A DNA stretch of 64,000 nt from Microbispora oryzae (GTDB taxonomy: Bacteria > Actinomycetota > Actinomycetes > Streptosporangiales > Streptosporangiaceae), in assembly GCF_017896165.1 (NCBI RefSeq), contig NZ_JAFCNB010000003.1, positions 248,001 through 312,000 of the forward strand, given 5' to 3'. Made by a program: the position numbers and the translations under genes. The notes below the pieces were generated by a model. That model did no database searches. It saw nothing but the letters and a program-made list of their open reading frames with translations, and was not told where the DNA came from. Shown here piece after piece: positions 8,841 through 15,565 of this stretch; the stretch's first letter is position 1, and the number at the start of each line of letters is the position of its first letter.

Positions 8841-9503
8841 GTGAGGAGCGACGACCTTGAGTCGATGAGCGCGCTCGCCGATCCCGTGCGCCGGCGGCTG
8901 TACCGCTTCGTGGCCGGGCGAGGGCGCGACGTGGGACGCAACGAGGCGGCCGAGGCCGCGGGGATCCAGCGCACGCTCGCCGCCTTCCACCTCGACAAAC
9001 TGGTGGAGGCGGGCCTGCTGGAGGCGGGTTTCCGGCGCCTGGGAGACCGCACGGGGCCCGGCAGCGGCCGTCCCGCCAAGGTCTACCGGCGGGCGGCCGG
9101 CGAGCTCTCGGTGAGCCTTCCGCCGCGTGACTACGGGACCCTCGCCTTCGTGCTGGCCGAGGTCGTGGACCTGCTGGGCGACGACGAGCAGGTGGAGGCG
9201 GCGGCCCGGCGGGTGGGGAGGCGGTCGGCCGCCGAGGATCCCGGAGCGGGCCTGAAGGAGGCCCTGGAGGCGCGCGGCTACGAGCCGTACGACGAGGGCA
9301 GCCGGATCCGGCTGCGCAACTGCCCCTTCCACACGCTGGCCGAGTCACATCCCCGGCTCGTCTGCTCGGTGAACCTCGCGATGTGCGAGGGACTGCTCGA
9401 AGCCCGGGGCGAACGGGACGTCGCCGCCGCGCTCGATCCGCGGCCCGGGGAGTGCTGCGTCGCCTTCACCCGAACCGGCCCTTCTAAAAACAACGAAGAT
9501 TGA
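8841..9503 (+). CDS. ArsR-like HTH transcriptional regulator with C-terminal cysteines (COG2345-like)
   Basis: The 220-residue protein starts at a GTG directly downstream of the -10 hexamer TAGACT (8828-8833), consistent with a leaderless message. Residues 8-75 form a winged helix (LADPVRRRLYRF, then IQRTLAAFHLDKLVEAGLLE). The C-terminal half carries NCPFH, LVC, AMC and ECC, the cysteine pattern of COG2345 regulators related to SufR, which can hold an Fe-S cluster or sense redox or metals. A role as an autoregulated redox-responsive repressor is inference. DUF3291 follows after 14 nt with a very similar promoter element. Confidence 0.8.
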   Translation: MRSDDLESMSALADPVRRRLYRFVAGRGRDVGRNEAAEAAGIQRTLAAFHLDKLVEAGLLEAGFRRLGDRTGPGSGRPAKVYRRAAGELSVSLPPRDYGTLAFVLAEVVDLLGDDEQVEAAARRVGRRSAAEDPGAGLKEALEARGYEPYDEGSRIRLRNCPFHTLAESHPRLVCSVNLAMCEGLLEARGERDVAAALDPRPGECCVAFTRTGPSKNNED

Positions 9504-9517
9504 CTTAGAATCGCGGC

Positions 9518-9994
9518 ATGCACCTCGCACAACTGAACGTCGCCCACCTCCTCGCGCCGATCGACTCGGAAACACTGGCCGGCTTCGTGGCCCTGCTCGA
9601 GCCCGTCAACGCGGTCTCCGACACCTCGCCGGGGTTCGTCTGGCGGCTCAAGGGCGGAGAGCTGCCGACCGACACCGTCCAACACGACTACGGTGATCAC
9701 CTGGTGACGAACCTGTCGGTGTGGGAGTCGCGGGAGGCGTTGTGGAACTTCGTCTACCGCAGCGTCCATCTGGACGTGCTGCGGCGGCGGCGGGAGTGGT
9801 TCCTCCGCGTCGCCGAGCCCTACAGCGTCATGTGGTGGGTGCCGGAGGGGCATGAGCCGCCGCTGGAGGAGGCGATGGCCCGGCTCGACCTGCTCCGCGC
9901 GGAGGGGCCGGGGCCGCACGCCTTCACGTTCAAGGACTTCTACGACAGCAGCGAGGCCGCGTCGCGGCCCGCCGCCGCGGAGGAGAGGAAGTAG
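9518..9994 (+). CDS. DUF3291 domain protein
   Basis: The 158-residue protein matches the DUF3291 family: it starts MHLAQLNVAHL and has the later SVWESREALWNFVYRS and HLDVLRRRREWF blocks. The family has a ferredoxin-like alpha/beta barrel fold similar to small monooxygenases; its substrate is unknown. The ATG at 9518 lies six bases after a TAGAAT hexamer (9506-9511), with no Shine-Dalgarno, so it is probably leaderless. It may share control with the regulator 14 nt upstream. Its 3' end overlaps the convergent DUF3866 gene by 55 bp. Confidence 0.85.
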   Translation: MHLAQLNVAHLLAPIDSETLAGFVALLEPVNAVSDTSPGFVWRLKGGELPTDTVQHDYGDHLVTNLSVWESREALWNFVYRSVHLDVLRRRREWFLRVAEPYSVMWWVPEGHEPPLEEAMARLDLLRAEGPGPHAFTFKDFYDSSEAASRPAAAEERK

Positions 9995-11013
9995 GACAGG
10001 TCCTCCCGGAGCCCGCGGCCCATCGTGGACAGCCGCACGGGCGACTCCTCCAGGGCGTCGAGCAGGCCGTCGACGGGCACGTTCACGAGCTCGTGCCGTA
10101 CGGCGAGGGGGGCGGCCTGCTCGCGCACCCTGGCGCCGAACGCGCCGGGCAGCGCGGGCACCGCGACCCGGGCCCGGGCGAGCGCGACCCTGCCGTAGGC
10201 GGTCAGTGAGTGATGCGAGACCCCCTGGTGCCGTTCCCTGGCGTCGCCGTCGCTGACCCGCAGCGCGGCCACCCCCCGGCCGTTCAGGACGGCAGCCGCG
10301 TTCACCGCCTCGCCCGCGGCCACCCCGGAGAACCCCCAGCGGGTGCCGGTGCCCAGGTTGCCGGGCCCCTGGGTCACCACGGCGACGTCGGCGCCGAGCA
10401 CGTGCCGGGCGGCCAGGAGCCCGGTGTGCAGGGTGACGGCCTCGACGTCGCCGCCGAAGGACTGGCCCGTCGTCACCACCCCGCACAGCCACTCGCGGGC
10501 TCTCAGCTCGGCGCACGACATGGAGAACCAGGCCGGCAGGGCGCCGCCGTCGGTCATCACGTACGCCACGCGGGGCCGGGCGCCGGTCGCGGAGGCGTAC
10601 AGGCCGCACAGGATCGGCGGCAGCGCCGAGTGCAGGTCGGCGATCACGACGGGCATCCCGTCGAGCGAGTCCGCGTCGCGCAGCGCCTCGTGATGGGGGG
10701 AGTCCTGCTCGTCCGCGCCCAGGACGGTCGCCTGGAGCGGGGTGTACCGAGCCTTGACCAGATGTCCCGGTCCGGACGGATCTTCCGGCAAACGGTCCGG
10801 GACGGCCACCACCATGGCGTACCCTCCCGTACCGAGGCCCATGGCGAGCGCCGTCGTGTTGAGCAGCACGGTGTCGCCCGGCAGGGGCCGTCCGACCAGC
10901 GGGGGATAGGCGAGGGCGCGGCACGTGCCCTCGGCGAGGGTGACGTCGAGCTCCACCGCCCCCGGCCACTCCCGCCGGATCCGGACCACCTCGCCCTTGC
11001 GCCATCTGATCAC
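9940..11013 (-). CDS. DUF3866 family protein
   Basis: The 357-residue protein starts at the GTG at 11013 (MIRWRKGEVV), seven bases after a TACCCT hexamer (11021-11026), which suggests a leaderless transcript. Recognisable DUF3866 features are LLNTTALAMGLGTGGYAMV, VIADLHSALPP, the GGALPAWFS turn and TQGPGNLGTGTRWGFSG. No enzymatic activity is established for the family. It is typically found beside pafB and pafC in actinobacteria, as here, where it is divergent from pafB with a 39-nt gap. Its last 55 bp overlap the DUF3291 gene on the other strand. Confidence 0.88.
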   Translation of the reverse strand: MIRWRKGEVVRIRREWPGAVELDVTLAEGTCRALAYPPLVGRPLPGDTVLLNTTALAMGLGTGGYAMVVAVPDRLPEDPSGPGHLVKARYTPLQATVLGADEQDSPHHEALRDADSLDGMPVVIADLHSALPPILCGLYASATGARPRVAYVMTDGGALPAWFSMSCAELRAREWLCGVVTTGQSFGGDVEAVTLHTGLLAARHVLGADVAVVTQGPGNLGTGTRWGFSGVAAGEAVNAAAVLNGRGVAALRVSDGDARERHQGVSHHSLTAYGRVALARARVAVPALPGAFGARVREQAAPLAVRHELVNVPVDGLLDALEESPVRLSTMGRGLREDLSYFLSSAAAGRDAASLLS

Positions 11014-11052
11014 GCCGAAAAGGGTAGCGTTCTCGATTGGAGGGGAGGCCCG

Positions 11053-11994
11053 ATGTCGCGGCGGAAGACCGAGCGGCTGCTCAATCTGGTGATCTGCCTG
11101 CTCGCGACGCGGCGGCCGCTGAGCGCGGAGCAGATCCGTCAGGCCGTGCCGGGGTACGACCCGGAGAACGACGAGGCCTTCCAGCGCATGTTCGAGCGCG
11201 ACAAGAGCGAACTGCGCGAGATCGGCATCCCGGTCGAGGTCCACCGGGATCCCTGGGAGGACGACCCCGGCTACCGCATCGTCCGCGAGTCCTACGAGCT
11301 GCCGGAGATCACGCTGGAGGCCGACGAGGCGGCGGTCATCGGCCTGGCCGCGCAGGTGTGGGAGCGGGCCAGCCTCGCCGACGCGGCGAGCGGGGCGCTG
11401 CTGAAGCTCCGGGCCGGGGGCGTGCGGGCCGACCTGGTCGAAAGCCCTCTCGAGCTGCGCGTGGACACCCGCGACCCCGCCTTCCCCGCCCTCTGGGAGG
11501 CCGTTCGGGACCGGCGGGTGGTGCGCTTCGGCTACCGCTCGGCCGGCAGCGAGTCGGTGCTCACCCGCACCGTCGAGCCCTGGGGCGTGGTGAGCCGGCG
11601 CGGCCGGTGGTATCTCGTCGGGCACGACCGCGACCGCGGCGCGTCCCGGGTGTTCCGGCTCAGCCGCATCGCCGGGGCGGTCACGACGCCGGGCCGGCCA
11701 GACGCCTTCTCCGTCCCCGATGACGTCGACCTGCGGTCGATGGTGGGCTACCAGGAGCTGCCCGCAGAGCGGGTGGCCCTCGTCCGGGTCCGCCAGGGGA
11801 CCTGCCTGGGCCTGCGGCACGCCGCGCAGGCCGTCCGTCCCGGGCCGGAGGGCTGGGACGAGGTGGAGGTCGCCTTCACCGACGCCGAGCGGCTGGCGAG
11901 CTGGATGGCCAGCCTGGGCGCGGACGCCGTGGTGATCGACCCGCCGGACGCGCGCGAGGCCGTGATCCGGCGCCTGAAAGGAGCCATGCAGTGA
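11053..11994 (+). CDS. pafB: WYL-domain transcriptional regulator PafB
   Basis: The 313-residue protein starts at ATG 11053 after a strong GGAGGGGAGG. Residues 1-60 form an HTH (MSRRKTERLLNLVICLL), and about residues 150-240 form the WYL ligand-binding domain. In mycobacteria PafB and PafC act together as a heteromeric activator of the RecA-independent DNA damage response, binding single-stranded DNA through WYL. pafC starts 34 nt downstream, so the two are co-expressed. Despite the name, no direct role in pupylation is known. Confidence 0.93.
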   Translation: MSRRKTERLLNLVICLLATRRPLSAEQIRQAVPGYDPENDEAFQRMFERDKSELREIGIPVEVHRDPWEDDPGYRIVRESYELPEITLEADEAAVIGLAAQVWERASLADAASGALLKLRAGGVRADLVESPLELRVDTRDPAFPALWEAVRDRRVVRFGYRSAGSESVLTRTVEPWGVVSRRGRWYLVGHDRDRGASRVFRLSRIAGAVTTPGRPDAFSVPDDVDLRSMVGYQELPAERVALVRVRQGTCLGLRHAAQAVRPGPEGWDEVEVAFTDAERLASWMASLGADAVVIDPPDAREAVIRRLKGAMQ

Positions 11995-12028
11995 GCGCGC
12001 GACCGTACACGGGGAAGGGGTGGCGGCG

Positions 12029-12982
12029 ATGAGTTCCGACCGGCTGCCGCGCCTGCTCGCGCTCGTGCCGTACCTCATGTCCAACCCCGGGGCGCAGGTG
12101 CCCGAGGTGGCGCGGCTGTTCGGCCTGTCGGAGAAGCAGCTCGTCGACGACCTGCAGCTGGTGTGGATGTGCGGCCTGCCCGGACACACCCCCGGCGACC
12201 TGATCGACGTCTCCTGGGACGGCGGCGAGATCCTCATCGACAACGCCGACGCCATCGCCCGGCCCCTGAAGCTCGGCGTGGACGAGGCGAGCGCCCTGCT
12301 CGTGGCGCTGCGCATGCTCGGCGAGCTGCCCGAGTTCTCCGACCGCGACGTGCTGGGACGGGTGATCGCCAAGCTGGAGCGGGCGGCCGGCGACGGCGCG
12401 TCGACCGTGAGCAGCCAGGTGCAGGTCGACATCGGCGCCGCGCCGGACGCGCTGGCGCTGATCACCGAGGCGTCCCGCCGGGGCCGGCGGCTGTCCCTGC
12501 GCTACTACGTCCCCGGCCGGGACGAGATCACCCCGAGGGAGGTCGACCCGCTCCGGGTGGTGCTCGTGGACGGATGGCACTACCTGGAGGGATGGTGCTA
12601 CCGGGCGGAGGCGATGCGGATGTTCCGTCTCGACCGGATCGTCGAGGTCGAGGTGCTCGACGTGCCCGCCGACCCGCCGGCTGAGGCCGAGCCCATGGAC
12701 GTCGCCGGGGGCGTGTTCCGGCCCACGGAGAGCGACGAACTGGTCGAGCTGGAGGTGACCGCGGCGGGCCGCTGGGTCGCCGAGTACTACCCCTGCGAGG
12801 AGGTCGCCGAGCTGGGGGAGGGCCGGCAGCGGATCCGGCTGCGCGCCCGCGACCAGTCCTGGGTCGTGCGGCTCGCGCTGCGGCTGGGCGACAGCGGCAG
12901 GGTTATCTCCCCGGCCTCCCTCGCCGGGCGCGTGGCGGCGGCGGCGGGCACCGCGCTGGCGGCGTACGAATCGGCCGTCTGA
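12029..12982 (+). CDS. pafC: WYL-domain transcriptional regulator PafC
   Basis: The 317-residue partner of PafB. ATG 12029 is preferred because AAGGGG lies eight bases upstream; a GTG at 12020 overlaps that ribosome site. The N-terminus (SSDRLPRLLALVPYLM) is an HTH; the central region (ITEASRRGRRLSLRYYVPGRDEITPREVDPLRV) is the WYL fold, and a C-terminal WCX-type extension follows. It should act with PafB at the -10/-35 spacer of DNA damage promoters. It is followed within 50 nt by a small membrane protein gene and then tatA. Confidence 0.93.
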   Translation: MSSDRLPRLLALVPYLMSNPGAQVPEVARLFGLSEKQLVDDLQLVWMCGLPGHTPGDLIDVSWDGGEILIDNADAIARPLKLGVDEASALLVALRMLGELPEFSDRDVLGRVIAKLERAAGDGASTVSSQVQVDIGAAPDALALITEASRRGRRLSLRYYVPGRDEITPREVDPLRVVLVDGWHYLEGWCYRAEAMRMFRLDRIVEVEVLDVPADPPAEAEPMDVAGGVFRPTESDELVELEVTAAGRWVAEYYPCEEVAELGEGRQRIRLRARDQSWVVRLALRLGDSGRVISPASLAGRVAAAAGTALAAYESAV

Positions 12983-13030
12983 AAATCGGGGGCTGGGCCG
13001 ACCGCATGGGTCCGGGTTAGCATGGCGGTC

Positions 13031-13219
13031 ATGACGTGGATCTTCGCCGCCGTCTCCGCGGGGGTGGCCGGCTTGGCCGCCCTGGCGGTTCCGGCGGCCC
13101 GGGTGCTGGTCGCCGCCCGTGAGCTGGGCGGCGAGCTGGACCGGGCGCGCCGGTCTCTCAGACCGACGGGCGATGAATTCCCGGTGACCGATCGCGGGAC
13201 CGGGGCGGGTGGCGGGTGA
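13031..13219 (+). CDS. Small single-pass membrane protein
   Basis: A 62-residue protein (MTWIFAAVSAGVAGL...) with one N-terminal membrane segment of about 22 residues, then a basic, amphipathic stretch rich in Arg, Ala and Leu and a Gly-rich tail. ATG 13031 is chosen because a TAGCAT hexamer (13018-13023) lies seven bases upstream; an ATG at 13022 in the same frame falls inside that hexamer. It sits between pafC and tatA on the same strand. The topology resembles TatA/B-like proteins, but no Tat motif is present. Function unknown. Confidence 0.6.
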   Translation: MTWIFAAVSAGVAGLAALAVPAARVLVAARELGGELDRARRSLRPTGDEFPVTDRGTGAGGG

Positions 13220-13282
13220 AGACCCGCGGGTGTAGCGCGTACGATCGGTGATGGTACCTCCCTGCGTGTGAAGGAAGCGGAC

Positions 13283-13615
13283 ATGTCCCAACTCGGTGCG
13301 CCGGAACTGCTCATCATCGGCGTGGTTTTGATCCTGCTGTTCGGGGCCAAGAAGCTCCCGGACACGGCCAGGGCTCTCGGTCAGTCTCTGCGCATGTTCA
13401 AGAAGGAGACCTCGAAGATGCGCGAGGAGGACGAGCCGGCCCCCACTGTGGTGAAGGCCGAGCCCGTGCCCCCGCAGCAGATCCCCTCCACCCCGTCGGT
13501 CGAGGAGCGGCTGCGTACGCTGGAGGAGGAGAACCGGCGGCTGAAGGCCACGGCCGAGCCCACCGTCAACGGCGTGCCGCTGTCGCAGGCCCAGAACGAC
13601 CAGAGATCTAGCTGA
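13283..13615 (+). CDS. tatA: Twin-arginine translocase subunit TatA
   Basis: The 110-residue TatA starts at ATG 13283 after GAAGGAAG. It has the short N-terminal membrane helix (GAPELLIIGVVLILLFGAKKLP) ending in the FGAKKLP hinge, then an amphipathic helix (DTARALGQSLRMFKKE) and a long acidic, proline-rich tail with a predicted coiled coil (VEERLRTLEEENRRLK). It polymerises with TatC to move folded proteins across the membrane. tatC follows after 41 nt. Confidence 0.97.
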   Translation: MSQLGAPELLIIGVVLILLFGAKKLPDTARALGQSLRMFKKETSKMREEDEPAPTVVKAEPVPPQQIPSTPSVEERLRTLEEENRRLKATAEPTVNGVPLSQAQNDQRSS

Positions 13616-13656
13616 CCCCTCCGGGCCCCGGCCCCCTTTCCGAGCAGGATCAACAG

Positions 13657-14523
13657 ATGGCGCTGCTGAAGCGGTCGACCCCCGCTCCCCCGGTGGAAGA
13701 CGGGCGCATGACGCTCATGGAGCACATTCGCGAGCTCCGCAACCGCATCGTCAAAATGCTGCTGGCCGTCGTCGTCGGCACCGTCGTGGGGTTCGCCTTC
13801 TTCGGGCCCATCTGGGACTTCATGACGGCGCCGTTCTGCCGGCTGCCCCAGGCATACCGGATCACCAACGGCGCGGCGTGCACCCTGGTCGTCCACGGGG
13901 TGCTCGACGGCTTCATGATCAACTTGAAGGTGGCGATCATCTTCGGGGCGGTGGTGAGCGCTCCCATCTGGCTGTACCAGGTCTGGGCCTTCGTCACCCC
14001 CGGCCTCTACCAGAACGAGCGGCGTTACTCGCTCGGTTTCCTGTGCCTGGCCGTCCCGCTGTTCGCCGCCGGCGCGGCCCTCGCCTACCTCACGATGGAC
14101 CGAGGGCTGTCCCTGCTGCTCAGCTTCGTCCCCGGCAACGCGGTCCCGCTGATCGACGTGGACGACTACCTGACGTTCCTGATCCTGATGCTCGTCATCT
14201 TCGGGGTGTCGTTCCTGATGCCTCTGCTGATGGTGTTCCTGAACGTGATCGGGGTGCTGCGGTTCCAGACCGTGGCCAAGCACCAGCGCATGGTCGTCTT
14301 CCTGCTGTTCGTCTTCGCGGCGGTCGCGACGCCGAGCCAGGACCCGTTCACCATGCTCGCGCTGGCGCTCCCGATGGTCATCCTGTTCTTCGTCGCGGAG
14401 GTGTTCATGCACTTCCACGACAAGAGGAAGGACGCGGCCGACGCGCTGCGGGCCCGGGCGATCGAGGAGGAGCTGGACGGCGCCTCGGCGTCCTCGGCCG
14501 ACTCCGTCGACACCCTGGACTGA
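13657..14523 (+). CDS. tatC: Twin-arginine translocase subunit TatC
   Basis: The 288-residue integral membrane protein has six predicted helices. The N-terminal block TLMEHIRELRNRIVK is the signal-peptide recognition region, and FVTPGLYQNERRY in the first cytoplasmic loop is the hallmark Tat motif. The C-terminus is a short acidic tail. TatC binds the twin-arginine signal and recruits TatA. A 17-bp perfect hairpin follows the gene, so the pafBC-tatAC unit probably ends here. Confidence 0.97.
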   Translation: MALLKRSTPAPPVEDGRMTLMEHIRELRNRIVKMLLAVVVGTVVGFAFFGPIWDFMTAPFCRLPQAYRITNGAACTLVVHGVLDGFMINLKVAIIFGAVVSAPIWLYQVWAFVTPGLYQNERRYSLGFLCLAVPLFAAGAALAYLTMDRGLSLLLSFVPGNAVPLIDVDDYLTFLILMLVIFGVSFLMPLLMVFLNVIGVLRFQTVAKHQRMVVFLLFVFAAVATPSQDPFTMLALALPMVILFFVAEVFMHFHDKRKDAADALRARAIEEELDGASASSADSVDTLD

Positions 14524-14534
14524 TTCCGTTTCCG

Positions 14535-14572
14535 GCGAACGCGCCGCGGGCCCATGCCCGCGGCGCGTTCGC
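14535..14572 (+). terminator. Perfect 17-bp hairpin after tatC
   Basis: Arms 14535-14551 and 14556-14572 are perfectly complementary around a 4-base loop, starting 12 nt after the tatC stop and followed by the pyrimidine-rich stretch TCTGCTTCTGG. This is the strongest hairpin I found in the window and a clear transcription terminator. Confidence 0.75.
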
Positions 14573-14615
14573 TCTGCTTCTGGTCGTCGCACGATCCGGG
14601 CGCTATGTTCCGCAT

Positions 14616-15506
14616 GTGCCCGGTGAGATCGTCGTCCTCGCGAACCCCGCCGCCCGTGGCGGCCGTACCCGCCACCTGCTGGATCCCGTCGTACGCCGGC
14701 TGCGGCAGGGCGGGCGGCGCGTCTCCGTCGTCGTCGGCGTCTCCCCGGCGGACGCGCTCGAACGGGCCCGCGGGGCGGTGGCGTCCGGGCCGGACGCGCT
14801 CGTGGCCTTCGGCGGCGACGGGCTGGTCCACCTGGCCGTCCAGGCCGTGACCGGGACGGAGGTGCCGCTGGGCATCGTCCCGGCCGGGACCGGCAACGAC
14901 ATCGCCGGCGCCCTCGGCATCCCCGGGAAGGACCCGATGGCCGCCGCGGCCGTGGTGGCCGCGGGGGTGGCCACGGGCCGGACGCGGTCGGTCGACGCCG
15001 CCAGGACGGAGCGGGGCGAGTGGTTCGCCGGTGTCCTGGCGTGCGGGTTCGACTCCCGGGTGAACGAACGGGCCAACCGGATGACCCGCCCTCCCGGCAT
15101 GGCCAGGTATCTGGTCGCGCTCGCCCAGGAGCTCCGCTCGTTCGCGCCGATCCCGTTCCGCCTCACACTCGACGGCGAGACGGAGGAGCGGGACGCGATC
15201 CTGGTGGCGGTGGCCAACACCGCCTCCTACGGCGCTGGTATGCGCATCTGCCCGGACGCGCGCCCCGACGACGGCCTGCTCGACGTGCTGGTGCTGGGCG
15301 CCATGCCGCGGGGCGACTTCCTCCGGACGTTCCCGCTGGTGTACCGGGGCGGTCACGTCCGCCATCCGGCGGTGACGGTGCGGCGGGCCGCGAACGTGAC
15401 CGTGGACGCGGCGGGCGTGATCGCCTACGCCGACGGCGAACGGCTGGGGCCCACGCCGGTGAGCTGCGCGGTCGAGCCGGGAGCGCTCCGGGTGCTGGTT
15501 CCCTGA
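14616..15506 (+). CDS. Diacylglycerol kinase-like lipid kinase
   Basis: The 296-residue protein has the DAGK catalytic N-terminal domain: VLANPAARGG is the nucleotide loop, AFGGDGLVH carries the GGDG signature (66-69) and PAGTGNDIA is the second conserved loop. The C-terminal beta-sandwich includes ILVAVANTASYGAGM and ARPDDGLLDVLVL. Such enzymes phosphorylate diacylglycerol or related lipids at the membrane. The start is the GTG at 14616, six bases after TATGTT (14604-14609), pointing to a leaderless message. Location between tatC and helY is common in this group. Confidence 0.92.
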   Translation: MPGEIVVLANPAARGGRTRHLLDPVVRRLRQGGRRVSVVVGVSPADALERARGAVASGPDALVAFGGDGLVHLAVQAVTGTEVPLGIVPAGTGNDIAGALGIPGKDPMAAAAVVAAGVATGRTRSVDAARTERGEWFAGVLACGFDSRVNERANRMTRPPGMARYLVALAQELRSFAPIPFRLTLDGETEERDAILVAVANTASYGAGMRICPDARPDDGLLDVLVLGAMPRGDFLRTFPLVYRGGHVRHPAVTVRRAANVTVDAAGVIAYADGERLGPTPVSCAVEPGALRVLVP

Positions 15507-15565
15507 GCCGCCTCGCGTTGGTCGTGAAGGATGGCCGCAATCGGTGTTATCGGTAGTGTTGATGT

